Source: UBA8919 sp041658185 (lineage in GTDB: Bacteria; Elusimicrobiota; UBA8919). Taken from it: 64,000 nucleotides of DNA. Below the pieces are notes generated by a model. That model was not told where the DNA came from and searched no databases. It saw only the letters and a program-made list of their open reading frames with translations. Shown here piece by piece: positions 1 through 9,372 of this stretch. Numbering within the stretch: position 1 is the stretch's first letter; every line of letters begins with the position of its first letter. The stretch is from positions 62,001 to 126,000 of the forward strand of contig JBBAAR010000004.1 in the NCBI GenBank assembly GCA_041658185.1, read 5' to 3'. Position numbers and translations under genes: made by a program.

Positions 1-1
1 G

Positions 2-511
2 GTGCGTGCCAATTGTTTAAAGCTTATCGAAATGATTAAAAACGGAAAATACAAAGCCAAAATGATTGTCAGTTTTGTTGAACAGTCACTTAATAGGCAG
101 GAAAAAAATAAGTTTAAGGAATTTTGGGAAAACAATGGCGCAGATTTTGTTGTTATAAGGCCTATGCATTCTGCCAGTGGAAGCATAAAAGCAGCTGCCC
201 GAGAAATGAGAAAAAATGCTCCCGAGAGAACCCCCTGCATATATCCATGGGAAAGGCTCGTATTAACTTCTACAGGTTACCTGAGCTATTGTCCGGCGGA
301 GTGGGAGTATAAAGCATGCATTGCCGATTTCAGAACTACCACGATCAAAAAAGTGTGGCAGGGGGCATACATGCGTGCACTTAGAAAAGCACATTTGAAA
401 AATGATTTTTCACAGTTCTCTTTTTGTAAACAGTGTCCGGATTGGTCATTAACAATATGGTCTAAGCAAGGCAAGAATTATGCAGAAATGATGCAGGAGA
501 TAGTGAAGTAG
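2..511 (+). CDS. Radical SAM/SPASM-domain protein, C-terminal part (5' truncated by window edge)
   Basis: Only the end of this protein is visible; the frame is open to the first base, so the true start lies upstream. Cysteines at residues 79, 97, 106, 142 and 145 of the visible part, the last two as CKQC, fit the auxiliary iron-sulfur binding (SPASM) tail found at the end of many radical SAM enzymes. The catalytic CxxxCxxC motif would be upstream and is not seen. The next gene is also a radical SAM enzyme and glycosyltransferases follow, so a role in modifying a sugar or peptide of the surface glycan is plausible but inferred. Confidence 0.6.
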   Translation: MRANCLKLIEMIKNGKYKAKMIVSFVEQSLNRQEKNKFKEFWENNGADFVVIRPMHSASGSIKAAAREMRKNAPERTPCIYPWERLVLTSTGYLSYCPAEWEYKACIADFRTTTIKKVWQGAYMRALRKAHLKNDFSQFSFCKQCPDWSLTIWSKQGKNYAEMMQEIVK

Positions 512-542
512 TACATCTTAACAATAAAGAGGGGCAGAAGAA

Positions 543-2057
543 TTGAAAATAATATTAATACATACATATATAACATCAGATCGCAAGGAAATTTTGCCGA
601 CGCTTTGTGAGCCTTTAGGTCTAATTAGTTTAACAACATATATTGAATCGCAATTCAAAAGCAAAGTAGATATTAAGATTCTTGATTTATACGCCATGGG
701 TTTTAACAAAGTTAGGAAGAGAGATAATGGGCGTCTTTCGATAGGAATATCGGACGAAAAGGAAATAATTGATCTAATAAAAGATGAAAATCCTGAAATT
801 GTAGGTATCCAGTGTAATTTTACCGGTTATGCTAATGATGCAATGGAAGTAGCCAAGGTTGTTAAAAAAGCTTTGCCTGATACCGTTATTGTTGTTGGAG
901 GAGCGCATGCTTCGCATAATTCGGAAAATATTTTAAATAAACATCCTTACATTGATTACATTATCCGGGGCGAAGGCGAAATAACTTTTTATGAGTTTAT
1001 AAAAGCAATTAGAGACGGGAGCAGCGTTTGCAATATTCATGGCATTACATACAGGGATAAAGATGGGAATGTTTTTGTGACATCAGAGAGAGAGATTATT
1101 AAGGACATCAACGTTCTTCCCATACCTGACAGAAAATATTTAGACATGAAAATGTACGCCCACATAAATCGAAAAGTATTTCAGTGGGCGAGAAAATATC
1201 CTGCTGCTGTAATTATGGCATCCCGCGGTTGTCCCTACAACTGTATTTTTTGTAGTACAAAAAATATGTGGATGCGCCGATGGAGAGAGCGTTCTCCAGA
1301 AAACATTATCCGTGAAATTGAAGAATTGATTACTAATTATGGTGTTAAAGAAATATGTTTTTCCGATGATCAGTTTTTTGTTGAAAAAAAATGGGTACAT
1401 GAAATTTGTGATATTATTATTGAGAAAAAATACAATATTTCTCTATCAATAACATCAGGTGTTAGTATTTGGCTCGCTGATGAGCATCTGCTGAGAAAGA
1501 TGAAAAAGGCAGGTTTTTATCATCTCAATTTCCCAATTGAGAGTGGCAACCTCAATAGCATCCGATTTATAGGAAAGCCGATTGAACCCGAGGTTGTTTT
1601 AAAGACAATAAAGTTTGCGAATAAGCTGGGATTTTGGACATCGGCTAATTTTCTTATCGGATTTCCTTACGAGACGAAAAAAGAAATAATGGAGACAATT
1701 AATTTTGCTTACACGTGCGGCGTTGATTTTCCGGATTTTCTTATAGCTACGCCTCTCCCTGGGGCAGAGATGTACAATATATATAAAAAAGAAGGTTTAA
1801 TAAAGGACGAAACGGAAACAGATGGTAATTTTTTTGTTGCCAAGTGTAATACATTGCATTGTACGGCGGAAGAACTGATGGAAATACGAAGTGACGCCGC
1901 AAAAGGTTTTTTTAAACGTAAATTATGTTGGTATCTGAAACCAAGCAATTTTATTAATTATCTTTTCCCTAAGGTTTCCTCATTAGATGACATGCGATAT
2001 TTTATGAAATTATTGTTCTTAAGTGTATTAGGAAAATATAAAAGAGATAAGCGGTAG
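543..2057 (+). CDS. B12-binding-domain radical SAM protein
   Basis: A 504-residue protein with the layout of the B12-dependent radical SAM family (BchE/P-methylase-like). An N-terminal Rossmann-like cobalamin-binding region (about residues 1-180, with VVGGAHAS near 117) is followed by a radical SAM core whose 4Fe-4S ligands are C230, C234 and C237 (GCPYNCIFC). The start is TTG, preceded by GAGGGG at a suitable distance; no ATG gives the N-terminal beta strand. Such enzymes use cobalamin and SAM for methylations or rearrangements at unreactive carbons. The substrate is unknown; at the head of a glycan cluster a sugar or lipid carrier is likely. Confidence 0.8.
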   Translation: MKIILIHTYITSDRKEILPTLCEPLGLISLTTYIESQFKSKVDIKILDLYAMGFNKVRKRDNGRLSIGISDEKEIIDLIKDENPEIVGIQCNFTGYANDAMEVAKVVKKALPDTVIVVGGAHASHNSENILNKHPYIDYIIRGEGEITFYEFIKAIRDGSSVCNIHGITYRDKDGNVFVTSEREIIKDINVLPIPDRKYLDMKMYAHINRKVFQWARKYPAAVIMASRGCPYNCIFCSTKNMWMRRWRERSPENIIREIEELITNYGVKEICFSDDQFFVEKKWVHEICDIIIEKKYNISLSITSGVSIWLADEHLLRKMKKAGFYHLNFPIESGNLNSIRFIGKPIEPEVVLKTIKFANKLGFWTSANFLIGFPYETKKEIMETINFAYTCGVDFPDFLIATPLPGAEMYNIYKKEGLIKDETETDGNFFVAKCNTLHCTAEELMEIRSDAAKGFFKRKLCWYLKPSNFINYLFPKVSSLDDMRYFMKLLFLSVLGKYKRDKR

Positions 2058-2099
2058 AGTGAGAAACCATAATTATTCTCAATGTGTAGGAGTTAATTG

Positions 2100-2804
2100 G
2101 TGAGGGTAGGTTTAATCCAGTCGAATTTTATACCGTGGAGAGGCTACTTTAATTTCATTGATGATGTGGATATATTCATATATTATGATGATATACAATT
2201 TAGTAAGGGGAGCTGGAGAAACAGGAATAGTATCAAGACAGAAAAAGGGTTGGCATGGGTCACCGTACCTATTTTGCATAAAAGTTTAGACCAATTGATA
2301 TGTGATACGTATATTGATTATTCGGAGAATTGGATACAAAAGATAACCGGGCAGTTGTACAATTCTTATAGACACGCCCCATATTATAAAGTTTATGCTG
2401 ACGATTTTTTTACTATTTTAAATAATAAATATAAAACTATTTCAGAACTGAATATCAATATTAATAATTGGATTATGGAAATCTTAGGAATAAAGACGAA
2501 AATCAGGATGTCATGCGAGTTCAATTCTGTCGGAATAAAAACCGACCGAATTTTGGATATCTTGCATAAAGTCGGGGCTGATACATATTTATCAGGGCCT
2601 GCAGCTAAAAACTATTTGGAAGAAGATAAATTTGCCAAATGTGGGATAGTCTTGGAATACAAAACTTATGATTACCCGCCTTATCCACAGTTATGGGGTG
2701 ATTTTGTGGGTGAAGTGACAGTGCTTGACCTTCTTTTTAATGCCGGCCCTGAAGCAAGAAAATACTTAAAAAGCCAATCACCGAATCAAGTGGTTGTGAT
2801 TTGA
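2100..2804 (+). CDS. WbqC-like family protein
   Basis: A 234-residue protein whose N-terminus (IQSNFIPWRGYFNFIDDVD, then YDDIQFSKGSWRNRN) is typical of the WbqC-like family found in O-antigen and surface-glycan loci. The biochemical role is not settled; an association with amino- or acyl-sugar synthesis is known mainly from gene context. TTG at 2097 and GTG at 2100 are both possible starts. AGGAG at 2088-2092 sits 7 nt from the GTG and only 4 nt from the TTG, so GTG is preferred. It lies between a radical SAM enzyme and a glycosyltransferase on the same strand. Confidence 0.8.
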   Translation: MRVGLIQSNFIPWRGYFNFIDDVDIFIYYDDIQFSKGSWRNRNSIKTEKGLAWVTVPILHKSLDQLICDTYIDYSENWIQKITGQLYNSYRHAPYYKVYADDFFTILNNKYKTISELNININNWIMEILGIKTKIRMSCEFNSVGIKTDRILDILHKVGADTYLSGPAAKNYLEEDKFAKCGIVLEYKTYDYPPYPQLWGDFVGEVTVLDLLFNAGPEARKYLKSQSPNQVVVI

Positions 2805-2830
2805 TATCTTTTGGAAAGTGGGGAAGATTT

Positions 2831-3790
2831 ATGATTAACAAAATTTCTGTTGTTATTCCCGTCTATCAGAATGAAGGGACCATATCTGCAACCTGCAAAG
2901 CAGTGTCGGATGTTCTCGACAAGCACTCGGAAGAAATAAATTACGAGTTTGTTCTGGTAAACGATGGCTCAACTGACCAGTCGTGGGAAATCTTGCAAAG
3001 GATAAAGAGGGAACGGACTGATAAGGTTACCATTATCAATCTTACACGAAATTTCGGACAAATATCAGCTCTTCTCGCAGGTTACATCTATGCAGAGGGG
3101 GACTGTATTATCTCAATGTCAGCCGATCTTCAAGATCCTGCTGAACTCACTTGGGAAATGTTTTGTGCATGGAAGGATGGGAATAATCTTGTGGTGGCAA
3201 ACCGGGTTAAGCGGAACGATGGGTGGCTTATAGACAAAATTTCGGGATTCTGTTGGACATTGTTGCGCCGTTTTGCTGTACCAAATATTCCGAAAGGCGG
3301 ATTCGATTTCTTTTTAATGGACCGCCAACTCTGTGACTATTTCACACGCGATCCTGAACAGCATATATTTATTCAGGGACGCTTACTTTTTTACGGTTAC
3401 AAGCCGTTTATAATACCATATGAACGTAGAAAACGATCTGAAGGAAAATCACAAACTTCTTTTGGAAGAAGGGTTAAATACTTTATAGATGGGTTCGTGG
3501 CATATTCTTTCTTGCCATTACGAATAATGTCCATAGCGGGAATCTTGTTTTTTCTTGTTTCCATTATCGGTTCCTGTATGATTGCCTGGTATGTGTTGGT
3601 ATATGGCTCCAGGGTAGAAGGGTGGGCTTCTCTTATAATAATTATTTTGTTTTTGAACGGAATGCAGATGATGTTCATAGGGATGATAGGAGAATATCTT
3701 TGGAGAAATATCGAAGAGACCAGAAAACGACCGCACTACATCATAGAAAAAATTATAAAAAAAGAGATGCCTAATGGTTTCAAGAGTTGA
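2831..3790 (+). CDS. Family 2 glycosyltransferase, polyprenyl-phosphate sugar synthase type
   Basis: A GT-A fold family 2 enzyme of about 319 residues. The N-terminal strand (ISVVIPVYQNEG) and the FVLVNDGSTDQSW segment bind the nucleotide. The SADLQDP motif (DxD-like) is typical of DPM1/ArnC/GtrB-type enzymes that load a sugar onto polyprenyl phosphate. Two hydrophobic C-terminal segments (about residues 235-300) are membrane helices, as in ArnC and GtrB. ATG at 2831 has GGGGAAG just upstream; the frame is open 30 nt further but without a better ribosome site. It overlaps the next gene by 17 nt, suggesting translational coupling. Confidence 0.85.
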   Translation: MINKISVVIPVYQNEGTISATCKAVSDVLDKHSEEINYEFVLVNDGSTDQSWEILQRIKRERTDKVTIINLTRNFGQISALLAGYIYAEGDCIISMSADLQDPAELTWEMFCAWKDGNNLVVANRVKRNDGWLIDKISGFCWTLLRRFAVPNIPKGGFDFFLMDRQLCDYFTRDPEQHIFIQGRLLFYGYKPFIIPYERRKRSEGKSQTSFGRRVKYFIDGFVAYSFLPLRIMSIAGILFFLVSIIGSCMIAWYVLVYGSRVEGWASLIIIILFLNGMQMMFIGMIGEYLWRNIEETRKRPHYIIEKIIKKEMPNGFKS

Positions 3791-4538
3791 ACTGAATATT
3801 GGTATGTTTGATGTACGTCAAATTGCTGACAATCTGAATCTCTCACCGGATGGTATTTGGGTTGCTCCCAAATCCACAGACTTTGCATTTCTGCCTGATG
3901 ATGAGACGGATTGGGTACAGGTACAGCAGCATAGTTTTTGGTATCAACACCGTAACAATTGTTTTAAAGAACTCTTTAAGAATTTTTCACCGTCCGGCGT
4001 CCTGCTTGAAGTGGAAGCAGGTGACGGGTTCGTTTCGCTGGGATTACAGCAGTCGGGAATTCAGGTCGTTGCAATCGAACCGGATTTGAAGCATGCCCGT
4101 AATGCTAAACGGCGCGGAGTTGAGAATGTTATTTCGGCGAAAATTGAGGACGTTGAGTGGAAACCGGGTTGTGTAAGCGGTGTAGGTTTGTTTGACGTTC
4201 TGGAACATGTTGAGGATGAGATTGACTTTCTGCGGCAAATCAGACATCAGCTATTAAAACCAAGCGGCCGACTTTATATATCAGTTCCTGCTTACAAATG
4301 GCTTTGGTCAAAGGAAGATGACGAAGCGTGTCACCTCCGTCGTTACTCCATGGAAATGCTGCGGAACAGATTGAAAGCAGCAGGTTTTATGATTGAGTAT
4401 GCGACCTATTTTTTTTCAGTTTTAGTGGTTCCTATTTTCTTTTTCAGGGCTTTACCGACTCGATTTGGCATTCGTCCGGACCGGACTCACTTATCGAGTT
4501 ATCGCGAACATAATTTAAAAAATTCCTGTGGTTACTGA
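3774..4538 (+). CDS. SAM-dependent methyltransferase, frameshifted near its C-terminus
   Basis: A class I methyltransferase. The SAM-binding loop reads LLEVEAGDGFVSLG (residues about 76-90), with E-A replacing the common D-V-G-C, followed by VVAIEPD and the motif IV-like GLFDVLEHVED. The frame stops at 4538 after a tail unlike the family. A +1 frame from 4519 to 4638 continues with the expected ending (PVVTDMLNYFLLRE ... GASCLAVARAV). An A6 run at 4517-4522 is the likely site of a single-base change, either a sequencing error or a real mutation. The target is unknown; this is one of four small methyltransferases in the cluster. Confidence 0.75.
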   Translation: MVSRVELNIGMFDVRQIADNLNLSPDGIWVAPKSTDFAFLPDDETDWVQVQQHSFWYQHRNNCFKELFKNFSPSGVLLEVEAGDGFVSLGLQQSGIQVVAIEPDLKHARNAKRRGVENVISAKIEDVEWKPGCVSGVGLFDVLEHVEDEIDFLRQIRHQLLKPSGRLYISVPAYKWLWSKEDDEACHLRRYSMEMLRNRLKAAGFMIEYATYFFSVLVVPIFFFRALPTRFGIRPDRTHLSSYREHNLKNSCGY

Positions 4539-4638
4539 TATGTTGAATTATTTTTTGTTGAGGGAAGTTCAAGCGATACGGAATAAATCCACTAAACTTT
4601 TTGGAGCATCCTGTTTGGCAGTGGCTCGCGCCGTTTAA
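4519..4638 (+). pseudogene. Displaced C-terminal segment of the methyltransferase at 3774
   Basis: This open stretch in the neighbouring frame encodes about 39 residues ending LFGASCLAVARAV. That is the usual last strand of cluster-associated class I methyltransferases, where a G-S-S/L-x-A-V-A-R-K-like ending is common. It directly continues the gene at 3774 and ends 18 nt before the next start. It is best read as the true 3' end of that gene after a one-base indel, not as a separate gene. Confidence 0.7.
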
Positions 4639-4655
4639 AACATAGAGGAGTATTT

Positions 4656-6476
4656 GTGTTGTTTTTAACAAAAGTAAAGTTATCAAATTATTTCACACTG
4701 GAAAAGATGTTTCTTCTAATTGCATCGGTTGTTTTGATTGTATGGTCTTACCCGATTTGGTACGTTACGGGAAAAGCAGTATTAGGTGACGGCAATATGA
4801 TTTTTCAACGGTTTGAGGCATTGCGTCAAACTGTAGTTAATTATAAACAATGGCCTGGCTTAAATCCTTGGAATGCAGGTGGTCAACCATTAGAAGGTGT
4901 TCCTTATCTTTTTATTTTTTCAATACGAAGTTTATTTGTTATTGTTTTTGGCACTAGCGTAGGCATGGGGATTACTTTTGTTGTTTATCTTATTATTGGA
5001 TATATTGGAGCATGGAAGTTATCTACAATTTGGTGGAATAATGCTTTTGTAAAACATTTTTTTGCGATATTTGTCGTTACTAATGCTGCTGTACTAATTC
5101 ACATTAGCGCTGGGCATATGTTTTCCGTTTACTACCTGACGCCCCTGCTCTTTTATTACTTTTTGCGATTTAAAGAAGATGCTTGGTCTGGACTGAAAGC
5201 TGCCGTTGTTTACGGGTTTGCATTTAATGACATTCCTAATTATACGGTTCAGTACATGACGGTTATAATTGCGTTACTCTTTTGCTGGTTTCTATTTATT
5301 GGTTCAAAGGAAGTGCGTTTAAAGATGCTGCGTTGGCTGGCCTTGTTTACGGTAATCATTCTTACTTTGATATCATATCACCTAATAACAATTCTTCAAA
5401 TCGCTAATGAGTATCCCCGTATTTCTGATTTAAAGTTTCACTATTCGTGGGATGTTATCTTAAAAACTTATTTTTATCCTTTTACTCACATAGCGAAAGT
5501 TTTTGCCGACCCCCCGGGAGTGTCGGGCGGTTCGGCTACCCGGTCGACGCATGAGACGGCTTGTTATGTCGGAATTGTCAGCATGCTAATTGCTTTGGCA
5601 AGTTTTCGTAGAGGATTAAAGTGGTGGCACACCATAACCATTATTTTGATTTTGGCCGGCGTCGGAAATAACGCTGTTTATTGGCCCATGTATTGGCTGC
5701 AAAAACTACCAACTTTCTCATCACATTTGGCTTTTGCCAGAGTCCGTATGATAACTCTTTTCTTTATAGGAGTAATGGTGACATGGGGCTTATGGTTCTT
5801 GTGGGAAAAATATAAAACAAATTGCTGGGGCAGAAAAATCGTTATTTTCATAGGACTCTTTATTGTGCTCGAGCATTCTGTGCTTGGTTTTCTGATTATC
5901 CGCGGAACGCATGTTGATATTGATAAAGCCGATCCTTTTTACCGTAGTCATTATCCGTATATCGGGCGGTCTATCAATAGTGAATTTATGAATATTTCCG
6001 TATTGCCGCCGTATGAATCCACTAAATTAAATATAGGCATATTACGGGGAGGAGGGGATTCGCACCTGCCAATGAATTATTGGGAAGGTGAAAAAGGATA
6101 TAAGGGACCGTTAGGAAGCGATGAAAAGGGTTATATTGCAGAATTTGTGCAAGGGGGTAAAGGTGTTAAACCGGTATCTTGGTCGCCGAATAGAATTAAA
6201 TTTAAAGATTTAAAACCAAATCACCCGTTAACGATTAATATGAATCCAAGTAGAGCATGGTATAATAACGGACGGCAGTTATTTCCAAAATATAGGATTA
6301 TTGAAGTATATACACCTTTTGCGGTTATGCCCGACGAAAACGGAATAGTTGATTTGACTTATAGATACCCCGGCAAAACTTTGGGTATGGCAGTTACGGT
6401 ATTTATGTTTATGCTAAGTATTGTTGTGATTCGGATTGTTAAGCGAAACTACGGTGGAAAAGTTGAAAAAATTTAA
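4656..6476 (+). CDS. Large polytopic membrane protein, possible GT-C-type glycosyltransferase
   Basis: A 606-residue protein with about ten hydrophobic segments over residues 15-410, then a roughly 140-residue extracytoplasmic stretch and a final membrane helix before a basic tail. The layout (GDGNMIF and NPWNAGGQPLEG in the first outer loop, late soluble region, last helix) resembles YfhO-like and GT-C membrane glycosyltransferases, but I cannot assign it to a named family. The start is GTG with GAGGAG 5 nt upstream. In a Wzx/Wzy-type locus it could add a sugar from a lipid-linked donor made by the upstream family 2 enzyme; that is inference. Confidence 0.65.
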   Translation: MLFLTKVKLSNYFTLEKMFLLIASVVLIVWSYPIWYVTGKAVLGDGNMIFQRFEALRQTVVNYKQWPGLNPWNAGGQPLEGVPYLFIFSIRSLFVIVFGTSVGMGITFVVYLIIGYIGAWKLSTIWWNNAFVKHFFAIFVVTNAAVLIHISAGHMFSVYYLTPLLFYYFLRFKEDAWSGLKAAVVYGFAFNDIPNYTVQYMTVIIALLFCWFLFIGSKEVRLKMLRWLALFTVIILTLISYHLITILQIANEYPRISDLKFHYSWDVILKTYFYPFTHIAKVFADPPGVSGGSATRSTHETACYVGIVSMLIALASFRRGLKWWHTITIILILAGVGNNAVYWPMYWLQKLPTFSSHLAFARVRMITLFFIGVMVTWGLWFLWEKYKTNCWGRKIVIFIGLFIVLEHSVLGFLIIRGTHVDIDKADPFYRSHYPYIGRSINSEFMNISVLPPYESTKLNIGILRGGGDSHLPMNYWEGEKGYKGPLGSDEKGYIAEFVQGGKGVKPVSWSPNRIKFKDLKPNHPLTINMNPSRAWYNNGRQLFPKYRIIEVYTPFAVMPDENGIVDLTYRYPGKTLGMAVTVFMFMLSIVVIRIVKRNYGGKVEKI

Positions 6477-6520
6477 TTATTTATGTACAATTATTTTCAG
6501 AAGACTAAACTATTGTGTGT

Positions 6521-7564
6521 ATGAAAAACGAATCTTTTGTTTCCATAATTATTCCCTGCCGAAATGAAGAAAAATTCATTGGCAGGTGTCTTGGTTCCGT
6601 AATTGCCAATAACTATCCAAATGACAAACTTGAGGTTTTGGTTATTGATGGGATGAGTGAGGATGTGACAAGAAAAATTGTGAGAAAATATGCAGAGAAG
6701 TACCCTTTTGTAAAACTTCTTGAAAATCCAAATAAAATAGTTCCGACTGCCTTAAATATTGGCATCAAAAATGCTCAAGGTGAAATAATCATTAGGATGG
6801 ATGCTCATAATGTTTATGAAAAAGATTATATACCGAAGTGCGTGAAATATTTGAAAAAATACGATGTTGATAACGTCGGCGGGGTTTTGGTTACATTGCC
6901 GGCCGGTGACAATGTATTGTCCCGATCTATCGCTCTGGCGCTCTCTCATCCTTTCGGCGTTGGAAATTCATATTTCAGAATAGGCACAAAAGAACCGAGA
7001 TACGTTGATACCGTGCCTTTCGGATGTTATAAAAAGGAAGTTTTTGAGAAAATCGGTTTATTTGACGAAGATTTGATAAGAAATCAGGACGATGAGTTTA
7101 ACCTGAGGTTGATAAAAAGCGGCGGAAAGATACTTCTTGTTCCGGAAATTGTTTCTTATTATTATGCGAGGGATTCGCTCGCTAAACTGTGGAAGATGTA
7201 TTTTCAGTACGGCTATTTCAAACCTTTAGTTGTGCGAAAAGTGGGGGGTGTTTTAACATGGAGGCAGACAATACCTTCGTTATTTGTCGGTTCACTGCTA
7301 ACTATGGGGTTATTATCATTTCTCAACGGATATTTTTTGTTACTTTTTCTGTTTGTAGCCGGTTTTTACGCGGTTGTTAATTTTTATTTTTCATTAAATA
7401 TTTCCATAAAAAACAAAAATTTATTCCTTGTGCCTTTTTTGATAATTTCATTCGGCATATTGCATTTCAGTTACGGATTAGGTTACTTAAAAGGCATACT
7501 TGATTTTATCGTTTCCGGGAAACACCTGAAGAAAAAAATCAAGGACATGCCGAACACGAGATAG
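6521..7564 (+). CDS. Family 2 glycosyltransferase, ExoA-like
   Basis: About 347 residues. It starts with VSIIIPCRNEEKFIGRCLGS, has LVIDGMSED and then RMDAHNVYEKDYI, where the D-A-H replaces the DxD metal motif, as in succinoglycan ExoA-type enzymes. VPFGCYKKEVFEKIGLFDED and NQDDEFNLRL form the acceptor-side region. Three or four C-terminal hydrophobic segments follow. ATG at 6521 is preferred over GTG at 6515; neither has a strong ribosome site. It is expected to transfer a sugar to a lipid-linked intermediate at the cytoplasmic face. Confidence 0.85.
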   Translation: MKNESFVSIIIPCRNEEKFIGRCLGSVIANNYPNDKLEVLVIDGMSEDVTRKIVRKYAEKYPFVKLLENPNKIVPTALNIGIKNAQGEIIIRMDAHNVYEKDYIPKCVKYLKKYDVDNVGGVLVTLPAGDNVLSRSIALALSHPFGVGNSYFRIGTKEPRYVDTVPFGCYKKEVFEKIGLFDEDLIRNQDDEFNLRLIKSGGKILLVPEIVSYYYARDSLAKLWKMYFQYGYFKPLVVRKVGGVLTWRQTIPSLFVGSLLTMGLLSFLNGYFLLLFLFVAGFYAVVNFYFSLNISIKNKNLFLVPFLIISFGILHFSYGLGYLKGILDFIVSGKHLKKKIKDMPNTR

Positions 7565-7620
7565 AATTTTATATGAATAAATGATATAATATATTAATTG
7601 TTTTTAAGGGGAGTTAATTT

Positions 7621-8772
7621 ATGAACATACCGTTTCACAAGCCCTTCATAGAAAAAGACGACATAAGCGCGGTGGTGAAAACCTTAAAGAACGGCTGGCT
7701 TACGATGGGGCCGAAGACAATGGAATTTGAAAATGCTTTTAATAAATATATAGGCTCGAAATACTCTGTTGCTGTGAACTCTTGCACGGCGGCGTTACAC
7801 CTTGCGCTGAAGGCAATCGATTTGCAGGCAAAAGACGAAGTGATTATACCGACCATGACGTTTGCAGCCACGGGGGAAGTCGTGTGCTATTTCGGCGCCA
7901 AACCCGTGCTTGTTGACGTCGAAAGAAATACGCATAATATGTACGTATCAAAAATTGAAAAAGCCATAACGTTCAGGACAAAAGCCATAATACCCGTCCA
8001 CTACGCCGGACAACCCTGCGACATGGACGAAATCATGAAAATCGCAAAAAAGCATAATCTTTATGTTATTGAAGATGCCGCGCATTCATTACCCACTTTA
8101 TATAAAGGAAAAAAAATCGGAACTATAGGAGACCTGACTTGTTTTAGTTTTTATGCAACAAAGACACTGACGACCGGCGAGGGAGGGATGGTAACGACTG
8201 GAAACGCCGAATGGGCCGAAAAAATAAAAATACTGCGTTTGCACGGTATATCCAAAGATGCATGGAAAAGGTATACAAAAGAAGGTTACTGGTATTATGA
8301 AATCACCGAGTTAGGGTATAAATATAATATGACGGATATACAGGCGGCACTGGGCATAGCTCAACTTAAAAAAGTTGAGCGGATGTTGGAAATGAGGCAG
8401 GCGGTGGCCAAAAGATACAACGAAGATTTAAAGTGTTTCCCGGAAATAACGGTACCGTTTGTTAAATCCGACAGGGACACTGCCTGGCATTTATATGTTA
8501 TCAAACTGAATTCGAAAGCACTGAAAATAGACAGGAATAAATTTATAGAAGAATTGAAAAGGAGAGGTGTCGGTACAAGCGTGCATTTTATTCCTCTTCA
8601 CAGACATCCTTTTTACAGGAAAAATATTTGCAATAAATCAGAAAACTTCCCCAATGCGGACTGGATTTATGAAAGAACAATTTCTTTGCCCATTTATCCC
8701 GGGATGAAAAAAAATGAAGTCGAGGCAGTAATAGGGGCAGTAAGAGAGATAATTAAAAAATTTAAGAGATAA
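7621..8772 (+). CDS. DegT/DnrJ/EryC1/StrS sugar aminotransferase (PglE-like)
   Basis: A full-length 383-residue PLP-dependent aminotransferase. VNSCTAALHLALKA (near residue 53) binds the cofactor phosphate, VIEDAAHSLP (near 149) stacks on PLP, and K181 in SFYATKTLTTGEGG is the Schiff-base lysine. These enzymes convert nucleotide-linked 4- or 3-ketosugars to aminosugars. The next two genes encode a small phosphoglycosyl transferase and a membrane-bound 4,6-dehydratase, so it likely aminates the dehydratase product, as PglE does. AAGGGGAG lies upstream of the ATG. A TATAAT-like box at 7585 could start a sub-operon, but no clear -35 is seen. Confidence 0.9.
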   Translation: MNIPFHKPFIEKDDISAVVKTLKNGWLTMGPKTMEFENAFNKYIGSKYSVAVNSCTAALHLALKAIDLQAKDEVIIPTMTFAATGEVVCYFGAKPVLVDVERNTHNMYVSKIEKAITFRTKAIIPVHYAGQPCDMDEIMKIAKKHNLYVIEDAAHSLPTLYKGKKIGTIGDLTCFSFYATKTLTTGEGGMVTTGNAEWAEKIKILRLHGISKDAWKRYTKEGYWYYEITELGYKYNMTDIQAALGIAQLKKVERMLEMRQAVAKRYNEDLKCFPEITVPFVKSDRDTAWHLYVIKLNSKALKIDRNKFIEELKRRGVGTSVHFIPLHRHPFYRKNICNKSENFPNADWIYERTISLPIYPGMKKNEVEAVIGAVREIIKKFKR

Positions 8773-8775
8773 ATA

Positions 8776-9372
8776 GTGAAACGTTTATTTGATATAACTT
8801 TTTCGGCAGTTGGACTGGTTTTATTGTTTCCTGTTTTTGCAGCGGCCGCAATACTGATTAAAATTGATACCGACGGTCCCGTTTTCTTCATACAGAAAAG
8901 AGTAGGCAGAAATTTTAAGGTTTTCAATATATATAAATTCAGAACTATGATAATGGAAACTTCTTATCAGGGATTGCCGATCACCGTCGGGAATGATTCG
9001 CGGATTACTAAAATTGGGGAATTTTTGAGAAAAACAAAAATAGATGAATTGCCACAACTCTTTAATGTCCTTAAAGGAGATATGAGTTTTGTCGGTCCCA
9101 GACCGGAAGTAGAAAAATATGTAGATTTATATAGAGAGGAATATAGAGAAATTTTAAAATTAATGCCTGGGATTACCGATATAGCATCATTAACCTACTC
9201 TAACGAAAGCGAAATTTTAAATGGTAAAGATAATCCGGAAAAATACTATACGGATGTAATTTTGCCGCATAAAATTACATTTGCCGAGGAATACGTTAAA
9301 AAAGCGTCTTTTTTGTTTGATTTAAAATTGATTTTACTTACGATTTATAAAATATGGAGTAAACCGCAATGA
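8776..9372 (+). CDS. Small monotopic phosphoglycosyl transferase (PglC-like)
   Basis: A 198-residue enzyme of the bacterial sugar transferase family. One N-terminal re-entrant hydrophobic helix (residues 10-30) is followed by the signature IYKFRTMI and KIDELPQLFNVLKGDMSFVGPRPE, which holds the catalytic region. It moves a phosphosugar from a UDP-sugar to polyprenyl phosphate and so starts repeat-unit assembly. It is the short, PglC-sized form without the extra membrane domain. The usual LRPGITGLAQV is here MPGITDIASL. The start is GTG, 4 nt after the aminotransferase stop, and it overlaps the dehydratase by 4 nt. Confidence 0.9.
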   Translation: MKRLFDITFSAVGLVLLFPVFAAAAILIKIDTDGPVFFIQKRVGRNFKVFNIYKFRTMIMETSYQGLPITVGNDSRITKIGEFLRKTKIDELPQLFNVLKGDMSFVGPRPEVEKYVDLYREEYREILKLMPGITDIASLTYSNESEILNGKDNPEKYYTDVILPHKITFAEEYVKKASFLFDLKLILLTIYKIWSKPQ

